A DNA stretch of 37,466 bases from RQOF01 sp964461135 (lineage in GTDB: Bacteria; Calditrichota; Calditrichia; RBG-13-44-9). The translations under genes were made by a program, and so were the position numbers. A model generated the notes under the pieces. It was not told the origin of the DNA. It saw only the letters and a program-made list of their open reading frames with translations, and made no database searches. Where the stretch lies: NCBI GenBank assembly GCA_964461135.1, contig CAYWTB010000039.1:1-37466 (forward strand). The letters are read 5' to 3'. Shown one piece after another: positions 8,086-17,414 of the stretch; the first letter of the stretch is position 1; each line of letters opens with the position of its first letter.

Positions 8086-9204
8086 ATGAAAAAAAAGTCT
8101 GATCGAAACAAGACCAAAGCAGAACTTCTGGCGGAAATTGAAAAGCTGCGAAAGCAAAAATCAATTCAGGAGGATCTTACCAGAAAACCTAAGCCAGGGG
8201 ATTCTCTTCTCACAAAATGCGGGAATACGGGCACATGGTTTTTTAACTATAATACCGGGATATTCCGGTGTTCAGAAGTTGCCGCCCGGACAACCGGTAT
8301 TCAGTCAACCAATAGCAAATATTCTTTAAATGATTTTCTGAACACCATGCATAGCGATGACCGGAAAAATTTTCTGCAGGAACTGGAAAAAGCGATTGCC
8401 GGGAATCACTCCTTTAAAATGGCCGTAAGGTATGTTCACAGAGACAAAACTGTTCTCCATACCCTCACTACGGCTGATCAGGTTCACAACGAAGATCAAT
8501 CAGGAATTCTGATCGGCATGATAACGGAAATGGAAACTGAGAAAGAATTCATAGCCGGAATTGCATCTGAACAGGATCGATATCGTCAGCTTTTTGAACT
8601 GTCTCCTACAGGAATTATTCTGGAGGATAAGAACGGAACGATCATCGATGTTAATCCTTCCTTTTGTTTATCGCTGGGATATAAGCGGGAAGAGTTGATT
8701 GGCCAAAGCGTTCATATTCTCGCACACCCAGAGGTCAAAAACCAGGTAGATACAAATATTGCCCGACTACTGGGTGGAAAAGTTCTGAAGCATACGGTAA
8801 AAAGCCTGCACAAGGACGGGTCGGTGTGTTATATGGAGCTCAGAGAAGCCAAAGTGCAGCTGTCCGAAGGAGGAGAAGGAATCCTTTGTATTGCGGAAGA
8901 TTATACAGACCGGGTAGAAGCCCAGCAAGAACATGTTCAGAAAGAAAAATTAAAAGGCGTGCTGGAAATGGCAGGTGCGGTCTGTCATGAATTGAATCAG
9001 CCATTGACTACACTTTTTATCACCACTGATATTCTCCTGGATTTCCCTAAAAATGAAAACCTCAAAGAAATTGCCACCATTATCAAAAATGAAGCAGTGC
9101 GGATCAGTAAACTCAGCGAAAAACTGATGCACATCACAAAATATGAAACACGTGATTATATAAAGGGACAAAAGATCTTCGATATTCACAAGGCTTCCGA
9201 ATAA
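8086..9204 (+). CDS. PAS-PAS-HisKA protein without HATPase domain
   Basis: The protein is 372 aa. A charged coiled coil (1-35) is followed by a PAS_3-like domain (about 45-155), a second PAS domain (165-280, RYRQLFELSPTGIILEDKNG), and a HisKA dimerisation helix with the H-box AVCHELNQPL (His301). It stops about 70 residues later at YETRDYIKGQKIFDIHKASE, with no N, G1 or G2 ATP-binding boxes. I recall similar proteins ending in a TKYETKDY...IIDIDKAS tail, so the end may be natural and not a truncation. Such a protein could be a phosphoacceptor or modulator of another kinase. No clear Shine-Dalgarno precedes the ATG. Confidence 0.75.
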   Translation: MKKKSDRNKTKAELLAEIEKLRKQKSIQEDLTRKPKPGDSLLTKCGNTGTWFFNYNTGIFRCSEVAARTTGIQSTNSKYSLNDFLNTMHSDDRKNFLQELEKAIAGNHSFKMAVRYVHRDKTVLHTLTTADQVHNEDQSGILIGMITEMETEKEFIAGIASEQDRYRQLFELSPTGIILEDKNGTIIDVNPSFCLSLGYKREELIGQSVHILAHPEVKNQVDTNIARLLGGKVLKHTVKSLHKDGSVCYMELREAKVQLSEGGEGILCIAEDYTDRVEAQQEHVQKEKLKGVLEMAGAVCHELNQPLTTLFITTDILLDFPKNENLKEIATIIKNEAVRISKLSEKLMHITKYETRDYIKGQKIFDIHKASE

Positions 9205-9820
9205 AGGAATATAGGGGAATATTATAATAATACCCCTTCACACCTACGTTATTTTCCCCGGAATAAATGAACATCCCGCTGCGGGATGAGAATGGAAACG
9301 CCTTCCCTGCCGAATGCCAATTTGACCCTTTCCTGCTTTTCAATATATACTCCTCAACAATTTGGACTGAACGCCCTGAAACCTAAAAGCAATACAATTC
9401 TCGCCGGCACAAGTCCGGAACATAAATCACAACCGGTTCATCGGACCTATTAAACTATTACTGGAATTCAAGCATAGATCTCTTTCCTCTGATTCGTGAT
9501 GGGTGAATTGATTGTCCAGATCATATCTTCAGGAGATACATTTCAGTCCGGCAATTTGCAGCAAAATATTGAGTGATTGATTTGACAGTCGTGATGGGAA
9601 ACAAGTTAAAGACCAGATCAATCATCGAAAAAATCCGCTATTATACAACACCGTTTTCAATGATCAGTCTTTTTTTTGAGGGGATCACACCGGTTAATAT
9701 TGACCGGGCTCTGACAGGACAATAATGTTATATATTACTTTAGAATAAAAATTTTAATTTTTGTCCGGAAAACTTTTTACAGATTCAAAATATTGGCCTC
9801 CCATGGCCATAACCGGCCGT
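9205..9820. other. intergenic region with hairpins and possible decayed receiver fragment
   Basis: This 616-base stretch has no convincing intact gene. It contains an imperfect AT-rich hairpin flanked by GGGG/CCCC just after the PAS/HisKA stop (about 9213-9237), a perfect palindrome CATCCCGC-T-GCGGGATG (9272-9288), and a short frame at 9573-9725 whose beginning resembles part of a response-regulator receiver domain. The rest shows nothing I can name. Confidence 0.5.
9573..9725 (+). pseudogene. possible remnant of a receiver domain
   Basis: The frame opens after a stop at 9570 and reads VIDLTVVMGNKLKTRSIIEK, then RYYTTPFSMISLFFEG, ending TAA. The first half resembles the VIDLTIPGGMGGKETIEKL segment found after the phosphoacceptor region of receiver domains in hybrid kinases. 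No start codon with a ribosome site, no upstream beta1 strand or acidic pocket, and no clear C-terminal half are seen. It sits downstream of a kinase-like gene that lacks its ATPase domain, which is suggestive. The similarity is short and may be chance. Confidence 0.22.
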
Positions 9821-11203
9821 TTATTTCAGCCGGTAGAATTCGATTCGCCTGTTTTTGGCCCGACCTTCACGCGTACTGTTTGGTGCAACGGGATTATCCG
9901 GTCCGTAACCACGCGTCTTGATTCTGGCGGCATCTATTCCATAATTAATGAGATATAATTTTACAGCATCTGCCCGTGCTTTGGAGAGCCTCATATTGGT
10001 CTGATATGAACCGGTATTGTCGGTATGGCCTCGGATTTCCACTTCAATTTTGGAATTTTCCATCAGTGTACGCACAACTTTATCGAGAATCACACGTGAA
10101 TTCTCGGTAAGATCCGCCCGGCCGGTTGCAAAATATATTCCCTCCAGAACTATGGACTCACCTTTTTCCACCGCAATTTCCGGTTTTGTATCCGGGCAGC
10201 CATCGTCATCTTCATACCCATTATAGGTTTCTTTAGTGTTCTGCCCCTCTTTTACCGTCTCATCTGTTCCCGGACAAAGATCATTTACGTCACTGATACC
10301 ATCCTGATCATTATCCATGTCAGGTGCCCCGTCAAGATCCTGGAAATTATCCACATCTTCCTTCTCATTGGGAGCCTTATCGTCAATATCCGGTATCCCA
10401 TCCTGATCATTATCGGTATCCGGGACGCCATCCTCATCCTCAAATCCGTCCCGGTCCTCCGGTAACAGGGGTGCCTTATCCGTGATATCGGGAACCCCAT
10501 CCTCATCATTATCCAAGTCCGGTTTTCCGTCGCTATCCCGATAACCATCGAAATCTTCCGGATGCAGGGGATCCAAATCATATTTATCCGGGATACCATC
10601 TCCATCAGTATCTTTCAGTTTTCCGAAATGAAATGAAATTCCCAGGGATGCCACGGCAAAATTATCCTTTTTTTTGGCATCGGATACATCGTCCAGGTAA
10701 TCGGTAAAAGTAAAGTGATACATTCCCTCCAGATCGAGTGAAATTTTTTCGGTTACAAAGAACGATAAGCCACCGCCCACCGGAGCACCAATCCGATCTT
10801 TTTTATAGACCATGTTTGCATTGTTGGGAAGTGGTTCCTGTATTTTATTGGTGGGATTTATGTGAATATATTCTATCCCACCCTGAAGATACGGACTGAC
10901 TGTGGTCTTGCCCAGAGGTCTGAGTTTTAGAAGTCCGGAGATAAAGAACAACTCGTTCTCAAAATAATATACATCGGTTTCTCCCTTTAACTGGGTAAAC
11001 GAACCTGACAGAGCGGCACCAAATTGTTCCCTGATCCATAGATCAAGCGACACTCCGCTATAAGGTACGGCTTGCTGATCTTTAATGTCTCCGAAATACA
11101 TGGAGCCGCCCCCTTTCAACCCGAAAGATCCCTGCTGAGAAAGAAGGTGGGATGAACAGGCGGTGGCCATTAAAAATAAAAAGGAAAAAAGATAACTCTT
11201 CAT
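9821..11203 (-). CDS. OmpA-family outer-membrane protein with thrombospondin type 3 repeats
   Basis: The protein is 460 aa. A signal peptide (MKSYLFSFLFLMATACSS; Cys16 sits in a weak lipobox) leads to an 8-strand-like beta-barrel region (about 25-205). Next come five or so Asp-rich TSP3 calcium-binding repeats (about 205-335, units such as DNDQDGIPDIDD), a GYEDDDGCPDTKP linker, and a C-terminal OmpA domain (about 345-460) with IYFATGRADLT, IRGHTDNTGS, LSKARADAV and REGRAKNRRIEF, which bind peptidoglycan. It likely anchors the outer membrane to the wall, with the TSP3 segment as a Ca-stiffened spacer. GGAGAAG precedes the ATG. Confidence 0.93.
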   Translation of the reverse strand: MKSYLFSFLFLMATACSSHLLSQQGSFGLKGGGSMYFGDIKDQQAVPYSGVSLDLWIREQFGAALSGSFTQLKGETDVYYFENELFFISGLLKLRPLGKTTVSPYLQGGIEYIHINPTNKIQEPLPNNANMVYKKDRIGAPVGGGLSFFVTEKISLDLEGMYHFTFTDYLDDVSDAKKKDNFAVASLGISFHFGKLKDTDGDGIPDKYDLDPLHPEDFDGYRDSDGKPDLDNDEDGVPDITDKAPLLPEDRDGFEDEDGVPDTDNDQDGIPDIDDKAPNEKEDVDNFQDLDGAPDMDNDQDGISDVNDLCPGTDETVKEGQNTKETYNGYEDDDGCPDTKPEIAVEKGESIVLEGIYFATGRADLTENSRVILDKVVRTLMENSKIEVEIRGHTDNTGSYQTNMRLSKARADAVKLYLINYGIDAARIKTRGYGPDNPVAPNSTREGRAKNRRIEFYRLK

Positions 11204-11457
11204 GACTTCTCCGGCACTTTATATACGCAAATCATCAGTTTTATCTTTCTAATTATCGAAAAAACACTGCAAAAAGAGAGGAAAAAAATGAAAATTCACA
11301 ATTTTAAGAACAGGCATTTTTTCCAACGGTAAAAGGCAGCTGAATGCAAGAGTTTCTTTCCGGAGGTTCTTTAAAACAAATGCTGATTTCAGATGATTTT
11401 TGGAATATATTGAAGTTTGTTATTTAAATATTCATTGATATAAAGAAGGAGTCTATT

Positions 11458-12651
11458 ATGCAACCATACATCAGTAAAAAAGAGCTGGACACCTGGGCGG
11501 GATATTTACTGAACTATTCTCTGGGCGGAATAGTCCCGGAAGACGTGGTTATGCTCAAGGGTGAACACATCTGTTGGCCATTAATCTCCATATTGCAGAA
11601 TCTGATCTTTAAAGCCGGCGCCATAGCAGATGTCAATATCGTGGCAACTGATAATGATCGCGGAAAGGTGTGGGGAGCGGCCATTGCCAGGCATGGAAAC
11701 CTGTCGCAGATTGAGAGGGTGCCGAAATGGCATGAAGATCGTTATAAAGGCATGACTAAATATATTGAAATTCTGGGTGCCGAGTCTCCTCATTTATTTG
11801 AAAACCTGCCGGAGGAGAGGGCCAAAGCCATCATGCGTGCGGATGAACCGTTCAAAAACATCAGACTGGCCAAACCCTGGGTACTGACTCTCTATCCCAC
11901 GCAGGGATTTGCCGACCTTGAGGACATGAGTCTTGATGAATACACCTCAGTAATCGTAAATGCCTCCACTATTGATCCCCACTTTCTGGAAGAGGTGGAA
12001 GAAGATATCTATCAATTAATGGATAAAAGCAATGTTATGCGAATTCAGACCCGGCACCCCGACAGTGGTAAATTACTGGAACTCCGCCTGAATATCAGTG
12101 GCCGTAACATTGTAAAATGTACCGGCGAAAGAAATTTCCCGGATGGAGAGGTATTTACCAGTCCTGATGCCACCAGTGTGGAAGGTGAAATTTTCGTGGA
12201 CCTGCCAGTGTTCCAGAGCGGTACTACCATACAGGGAATTTATCTCCGTTTTGAGGGTGGTATCATCAAAGAATACAACGCCGGGAACGGCGAAAAAGCC
12301 TTAAAAGGGGTGATTGAAACGGATGACGGTTCACACCGGCTGGGGGAGGTTGCCCTGGGCATGAATAACGGAATCGAAAAAGTATTGAAGCATCCCTTAT
12401 TTGTTGAAAAAGTCGGAGGGACTCTTCATATAGCCATCGGGGCGAGTTATCCGGAATGTTTTGCAACAGATCCGGCCTCAGAGGAGGGCAAGAAGGTGAC
12501 CGATGACCTGCTAAAAAAAGGGATCATGAATAAATCAGCGCAACATGTGGATATCGTGACCGATTTCAGGAGCGGGGGCAGCGGACAGGCGGTTTACCTG
12601 GATGAAGTCAAACTGGCCATCAGTAATAATATCTGGGTAGTCCCGAAGTGA
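11458..12651 (+). CDS. M29 family metallo-aminopeptidase (aminopeptidase T-like)
   Basis: The protein is 397 aa, normal for M29. Metal-ligand positions match the aminopeptidase T/AmpS pattern: E231 in FPDGEVFTSP, E297 in GEVALG (66 residues later, as in the family), H324 in LHIAIG, Y331, and H363/D365 in AQHVDIV. The enzyme removes N-terminal residues from peptides using a two-metal centre, in the cytoplasm (no signal peptide). AAGGAG lies seven bases before the ATG. It is the first gene of a plus-strand series running to 17367, followed 144 bases later by arginine deiminase. Confidence 0.92.
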   Translation: MQPYISKKELDTWAGYLLNYSLGGIVPEDVVMLKGEHICWPLISILQNLIFKAGAIADVNIVATDNDRGKVWGAAIARHGNLSQIERVPKWHEDRYKGMTKYIEILGAESPHLFENLPEERAKAIMRADEPFKNIRLAKPWVLTLYPTQGFADLEDMSLDEYTSVIVNASTIDPHFLEEVEEDIYQLMDKSNVMRIQTRHPDSGKLLELRLNISGRNIVKCTGERNFPDGEVFTSPDATSVEGEIFVDLPVFQSGTTIQGIYLRFEGGIIKEYNAGNGEKALKGVIETDDGSHRLGEVALGMNNGIEKVLKHPLFVEKVGGTLHIAIGASYPECFATDPASEEGKKVTDDLLKKGIMNKSAQHVDIVTDFRSGGSGQAVYLDEVKLAISNNIWVVPK

Positions 12652-12795
12652 GAACCGGTTGCCATATAATCCGAAAGCAGCTGTGATACATAAAATATTT
12701 TTGAGGAAAAGTTTCTGTACGTGCGATAATGGAATAGAAACGGTTCCCTGTTTCAGAAAAGATTACCCGGCGATCAAAAGGCTGAGGAAAAGACC

Positions 12796-14058
12796 ATGGA
12801 AACACCATTTGCACTAAATATTCAATCCGAAATTGGCCAACTGGAAGGTTTTATCGTACATACTCCGGGCAGAGAAGTAGAGGATATGACTCCGGAGAGG
12901 GCAGAAAGAGCTCTTTACAGTGATATTCTGAATCTTTCGGTGGTTTCCAAGGAATATTCACAATTTCTGGGTGTTCTGAAAAAAGAGTGCCGGGTTTTTG
13001 AAGTCGGGCAACTGCTGAAGGAAATTCTGGAAGCTGAATCCACCCGCACCCAAATGGTTGATGAAATCTGCCGCAACGAAGCTGCGGATTGCATTAAAAG
13101 CTATCTGCTGGATTTATCCCCGGCAGAACTGGCCAGGCAGCTGATTGAAGGTGTTCCGATAATGAAAGACAATTTGTCCCGCTTTCTCAGCAGGGAGAAA
13201 TACTCGCTTCAGCCGCTTCATAATTTTTTCTTTACCCGGGATGCGGCCTTCGTCTTCAACAGCAAAGTGATCATTGCCAGAATGGCCAGCAAGGTCAGAG
13301 AAAGAGAATCTATTATTATGGAATTTATCTTCAAAAAACATTCTCTTTTTCAGACAGAACCGCTCAATGCCAGGCAGTTTTCACAGTCTGCCCCGCAGTT
13401 AACAATTGAAGGTGGAGATATTCTGGCGGCACGTAGTGATATTCTCATAATCGGAATCGGAAAGCGTACCAGTACTCAGGGTGTGGATTTCATCATAGAA
13501 CTCCTAAAGGCAGAACCGGAACGAAAACATATTCTGGTTCAGGAATTACCCCCGGAACCTGAATCATTCATTCATCTGGATATGATTTTCACGTTAATCG
13601 ACGGACATCACTGCATGATTTACCAACCGGTGATTCTGAATTCCAGCATGTTCAGAACGGTTCAAATCACCATCGATAACCAGAAGGCAGTATCCATAAA
13701 CCAGGTAAATAACCTGCCGGACGCTTTGAAAAATCTGGGGATGGATCTGTTGCCGATACCTTGCGGTGGCAACAGTGATGAATGGATTCAGGAAAGGGAA
13801 CAGTGGCACAGCGGTGCGAATTTTTTTGCGCTCTCCCCCGGAAAAGTGATGGGATATGGTCAGAACATCCATACCATGGAGGAAATGAACAGGCACGGTT
13901 TCGAAATACTGAAAGCGCAGGATATTCTGAGTGGAAAAAAGAATTTGGGTGATTACCGGAATTGCGTGCTTACCTTTGACGGTTCGGAGCTGTCCCGGGG
14001 AGGCGGGGGCTGCCGATGCATGACCATGCCGGTCAGGAGAAAAACACTGCCGGCATAA
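12796..14058 (+). CDS. arcA: arginine deiminase
   Basis: The protein is 420 aa, family length. Visible motifs include FFFTRDAAFV (about 145-154, guanidinium-binding Asp), IEGGDIL near 209-215, FIHLDMIFTLID near 262 (catalytic His), NSDEWIQEREQWHSGANFF, and the C-terminal GGGGCRCMTMP with the nucleophilic cysteine expected at Cys408. The enzyme hydrolyses arginine to citrulline and ammonia. In fermentative bacteria it sits with ornithine carbamoyltransferase and carbamate kinase; neither is seen here, so ATP-yielding arginine fermentation cannot be inferred from this locus. GAGGAAA precedes the ATG. Confidence 0.9.
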   Translation: METPFALNIQSEIGQLEGFIVHTPGREVEDMTPERAERALYSDILNLSVVSKEYSQFLGVLKKECRVFEVGQLLKEILEAESTRTQMVDEICRNEAADCIKSYLLDLSPAELARQLIEGVPIMKDNLSRFLSREKYSLQPLHNFFFTRDAAFVFNSKVIIARMASKVRERESIIMEFIFKKHSLFQTEPLNARQFSQSAPQLTIEGGDILAARSDILIIGIGKRTSTQGVDFIIELLKAEPERKHILVQELPPEPESFIHLDMIFTLIDGHHCMIYQPVILNSSMFRTVQITIDNQKAVSINQVNNLPDALKNLGMDLLPIPCGGNSDEWIQEREQWHSGANFFALSPGKVMGYGQNIHTMEEMNRHGFEILKAQDILSGKKNLGDYRNCVLTFDGSELSRGGGGCRCMTMPVRRKTLPA

Positions 14059-14113
14059 ACCAGAAAACATCAGGCTGGCTGAGATTGCCAGAAAAGTAAG
14101 GAGGAATGATTCA

Positions 14114-14872
14114 ATGAAAGGTGTGGTTTTTATCACCGGTGCCAGTGCAGGCTTCGGAGAAAGTTGTGCCCGGCGGTTTGCGCAAGACGGCTGGAACCTG
14201 ATACTGGCCGCACGCCGTATAGATCGACTGCGCGAGTTACAACAGGAATTGGGTGGCGAAAAAATTGCATATATCTTACAACTGGATGTGCGCGATTATA
14301 ATGCGGTAAAATCTGCCATAGATCAGTTGCCGACTGATTTTCAGGCGATTGATATACTGCTTAACAATGCCGGTCTGGCTCTGGGGCTGGAACCAGTCCA
14401 GACCGGCGAAGTGACAGACTGGGAAACCATGGTTGATACCAATATAAAAGGTTTGCTGTATTGCACCCGGAACATATTGCCCGGCATGATAGAAAGAAAC
14501 CGCGGTCATATCATAAATTTAGGTTCAATTGCCGGTAACTGGCCCTACCAGGGAGGTAATGTGTATGGGGCCACCAAGGCATTTGTGCAGCAATTTTCAC
14601 GCAATCTGCGAACTGATATTCTGGGGACTAATATTCGCGTTACCAATATTGAACCCGGCCTGGCAGAAACCGAATTCTCCATTGTACGCTATAAGGGGGA
14701 CAGAACAAAAGCATCCAAAGTCTATGCAGGAACGGATCCGCTCACTGCTGATGACATAGCGGAAATTGCTCACTGGGTAACCACGCTCCCGCCTCACGTG
14801 AATATCAACAGTGTGGAAGTGATGCCAACGAGCCAGGCCTGGGGAGGACTGGCCATCGCCAGGAAAAAATAA
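14114..14872 (+). CDS. SDR-family NADP-dependent oxidoreductase (YdfG-like)
   Basis: The protein is 252 aa. Classical short-chain dehydrogenase features are the cofactor loop TGASAGFG (near 9-16), an Arg-rich AARRIDRL segment that favours NADPH, NNAGLALG, the catalytic Ser in LGSIAGNWPYQGG, and YGATK (Tyr/Lys pair). The C-terminus with EPGLAETEFS and NSVEVMPTSQAWGGL is characteristic of the YdfG group, which acts on 3-hydroxy acids such as L-allo-threonine, serine or 3-hydroxypropionate. AAGGAGG lies nine bases before the ATG. It is 55 bases after arginine deiminase and probably in the same transcript. Confidence 0.9.
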   Translation: MKGVVFITGASAGFGESCARRFAQDGWNLILAARRIDRLRELQQELGGEKIAYILQLDVRDYNAVKSAIDQLPTDFQAIDILLNNAGLALGLEPVQTGEVTDWETMVDTNIKGLLYCTRNILPGMIERNRGHIINLGSIAGNWPYQGGNVYGATKAFVQQFSRNLRTDILGTNIRVTNIEPGLAETEFSIVRYKGDRTKASKVYAGTDPLTADDIAEIAHWVTTLPPHVNINSVEVMPTSQAWGGLAIARKK

Positions 14873-14957
14873 ACCGGATCCCGGATACCCTGAAACACAA
14901 TATCTTGTCTTTTAAAAGCAGGCCCGCAGCTATTGTGCCCGGGAAAATTTTTTGACC

Positions 14958-16304
14958 ATGCAGAGCTACAGAACTCATTTAGTAAAAACCCTGAAACTGG
15001 CTTATCCCGTAACCATCGGACAGCTGGGTCATGTTATGCTGGGAGTGGTGGACAGTATGATGGTGGGCAAAGTGGGAGCAGTGCCGCTGGCTGCATCTTC
15101 ATTGGTGAACGGCCTGGTTTTTCTGGTAGTGGTTTTCGGTTTGGGGATGAGTCTGGCCATTACACCCCTGGTGGCCATCTCGAGAGGTAAGAATGACCAT
15201 GAGCAGTGCGGGATCATTCTGCGCCAGGCATTAATAGTGAATATGCTGGTTTCCGTGGTTCTGACATTATTGATTTTCTTTCTGTCGGACTTAATATTCT
15301 ATCTTAAGCAGCCGCCGGAAGTCGCCCGGCAGGCAGCCTCCTACGCCCGCATTCTGGGTTACTCCATCATTCCCTTCATGCTGTTCCAGAATTACCGGCA
15401 GTTTATCGAAGGATTATCTTTCACCCGGCCGGCCATGTATGTCGCAATCCTGGCCAATCTGGTGAATGCCTTCGGCAACTGGATCTTCATCTACGGAAAC
15501 CTGGGAGCCCCTGCCTACGGATTGGATGGTGCCGGATATTCCACACTGATTACCAGAATTTTCATGGCCCTCGGCATGATGGGTTATGTTCTCTGGTCCT
15601 CGCGGTTTAAACCCTACGATCCGTCATTCAGGTTCAGGGGAATCCAGTGGAAAGTAATCAGACGGGTGCTCAGTATCGGGATTCCAACCGGCATTCAGCA
15701 TTTCTTCGAAGTGGGGGCATTCGCATTTTCTGCTGTGATCATAGGCTGGCTGGGGAGCAAGCCGTTAGCAGCCCACCAGATAGCTTTGAGCATGGCTTCC
15801 ATCACGTTCATGTCAGTGCTGGGAATCTCGGCGGCCGGGACCATCCGGGTAGGCAATGCACTGGGAAAGCAGAATTTCCACGAAGTGCGGGCGGCAGGAT
15901 TGATTGCTATCCTGCTGGCTGCCGGCGTGATGGCCTGTTTCGCGACCTGTTTTATCCTGTTTCGGTACTTTCTGCCCACACTTTATATTAATAATTCAGA
16001 GGTTGTCTCCATTGCCGCCTCCCTGCTGGTAATTGCGGCATTTTTCCAGATGTCAGACGGTGTACAGGCTGTGGGACTGGGCATACTTCGGGGAATAACG
16101 GATGTAAAAATTCCCATGTTTATCAGCTTTGTCGCTTACTGGGTAGTGGGTTTTCCCACGGGTTACCTGCTGGGCTTTTCTGCTGGTATGGGCGTCATTG
16201 GAGTCTGGATCGGATTACTGATTGGTTTAACCATTGCCGCTGTTTTCTTTACTCTACGTTTTTTTGCAAAAACAAAAGAATTATTTTCGCTTGAATCCGG
16301 TTAA
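14958..16304 (+). CDS. MATE-family multidrug/cation efflux transporter
   Basis: The protein is 448 aa, start taken at the ATG at 14958 (the frame also opens with TTG two codons earlier). About twelve hydrophobic helices form two MatE halves. TM1 contains YPVTIGQLGHVMLGVVDSMM, and the second half begins near 235 with SIGIPTGIQHFFEVGAFAF. NorM/DinF-like members export cationic compounds using Na or H gradients; the substrate is not predictable. No strong Shine-Dalgarno is seen. It lies 85 bases after the SDR gene and 85 before the aldo/keto reductase, in the same direction. Confidence 0.93.
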   Translation: MQSYRTHLVKTLKLAYPVTIGQLGHVMLGVVDSMMVGKVGAVPLAASSLVNGLVFLVVVFGLGMSLAITPLVAISRGKNDHEQCGIILRQALIVNMLVSVVLTLLIFFLSDLIFYLKQPPEVARQAASYARILGYSIIPFMLFQNYRQFIEGLSFTRPAMYVAILANLVNAFGNWIFIYGNLGAPAYGLDGAGYSTLITRIFMALGMMGYVLWSSRFKPYDPSFRFRGIQWKVIRRVLSIGIPTGIQHFFEVGAFAFSAVIIGWLGSKPLAAHQIALSMASITFMSVLGISAAGTIRVGNALGKQNFHEVRAAGLIAILLAAGVMACFATCFILFRYFLPTLYINNSEVVSIAASLLVIAAFFQMSDGVQAVGLGILRGITDVKIPMFISFVAYWVVGFPTGYLLGFSAGMGVIGVWIGLLIGLTIAAVFFTLRFFAKTKELFSLESG

Positions 16305-16389
16305 TCCTTTCTTCAGCTGCGCGAACAAGGAGGCTGGACACCACAGATAACTATTAAAGCAGCACCGGCAATATGATGAGGAGTTTACC

Positions 16390-17367
16390 ATGTTAAAAGA
16401 GTTATTATTACGCAGAATGGGCGATTCCGATTTAATACTTTCCCCGGTCGGCCTCGGCTGCTGGCAGTTCAGCCAGGGACACGGATTTTTGGGAAGTTAC
16501 TGGTCCACATTAAATGACCGGGAGATCATGGAAATCATCAGGACCTCTCTGGATAACGGAGTTAACTGGTTTGATACGGCCGAAGCATATGGTAAGGGGC
16601 AATCCGAAAGGGCCCTGGCCGCGAGCCTCTCGAAACTTGACATTAAACCGGATGAAGCCATTATTGCCACCAAATGGTGGCCGCTTTTCCGGACAGCAGG
16701 ATCTATTTTCAGGACCATTGACAGGCGGCGAAAGGCGCTGGAGCCCTACCCAATTTCACTTTACCAGATCCATCAACCGTTTTCATTTTCCGGCATCCGT
16801 TCACAGATGAAGGCCATGGGCCGGCTGGTGGAACAGCAGAGGATCAGATACGTGGGTGTAAGCAACTTTTCAGCAGACCAGATGAAGACCGCATATGATG
16901 AACTCAAAAAATCCGGCTTTTCACTGGTTTCCAACCAGGTGCGTTATCATCTGCTGGATCGTAAGATTGAATCGAACGGCATTCTGGAAACGGCCCGCAA
17001 ACTGAGAATTGCGATTATTTCCTATTCTCCGCTGGCCCAGGGTATTCTGACCGGCAAGTTTCACCAGCATCCGGAACTGCTGAAAAATATAAGCAGATTC
17101 CGCAGATTTCTGCCCGATTTCCGGAAAAAGGGACTGCAAAAAAGTCAACCGCTGATTGATATTCTGCACCAGCTGGCCGGGAAATACCAGGTATCTGAAG
17201 CTCAGATTGCATTAAGCTGGTTAATTTATTCAAAAGGGGATTCGGTATTCGTGATTCCGGGGGCCAGCAGAGTTTCCCATGCCCGTGAAAATGCTGCAGC
17301 CATGCAATTGCACCTGGAGAAAGCTGATATGGAAATGCTGGATGAACTGACTGAAAAATACAAATAA
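16390..17367 (+). CDS. aldo/keto reductase
   Basis: The protein is 325 aa with a TIM-barrel AKR layout. The catalytic tetrad is recognisable: D62 in NWFDTAEAYG, Y67, K95 in IIATKWW and H128 in YQIHQP. GVSNFS (about 157) and the NADPH-binding C-terminal region (VIPGASRVSHARENAAAM) are also present. It reduces carbonyls with NADPH; the substrate is unknown. GAGGAG lies upstream of the ATG. It is the last gene of the M29-ADI-SDR-MATE-AKR series and converges with the alpha/beta hydrolase 47 bases downstream. Confidence 0.93.
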   Translation: MLKELLLRRMGDSDLILSPVGLGCWQFSQGHGFLGSYWSTLNDREIMEIIRTSLDNGVNWFDTAEAYGKGQSERALAASLSKLDIKPDEAIIATKWWPLFRTAGSIFRTIDRRRKALEPYPISLYQIHQPFSFSGIRSQMKAMGRLVEQQRIRYVGVSNFSADQMKTAYDELKKSGFSLVSNQVRYHLLDRKIESNGILETARKLRIAIISYSPLAQGILTGKFHQHPELLKNISRFRRFLPDFRKKGLQKSQPLIDILHQLAGKYQVSEAQIALSWLIYSKGDSVFVIPGASRVSHARENAAAMQLHLEKADMEMLDELTEKYK

Positions 17368-17414
17368 TATGTGCAGAAAAATAATCCCTGTGGATTATCA
17401 GCAAAATCAACCCA

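Noticed and set aside
7995..8102. 35-codon basic peptide frame overlapping the start of the PAS/HisKA gene
   Set aside because: It has no ribosome site and no recognisable sequence; it could be a leader peptide, but nothing supports it.
10285..10605. A 106-aa frame inside the OmpA gene, in another frame
   Set aside because: It is a shadow of the Asp-rich repeat coding sequence, with repetitive low-complexity translation and no start signal.
11640..17367. A biosynthetic gene cluster (peptidase, SDR, MATE, AKR)
   Set aside because: No core biosynthetic enzyme is present; each gene is a common single-purpose family and adjacency alone does not support a natural-product pathway.
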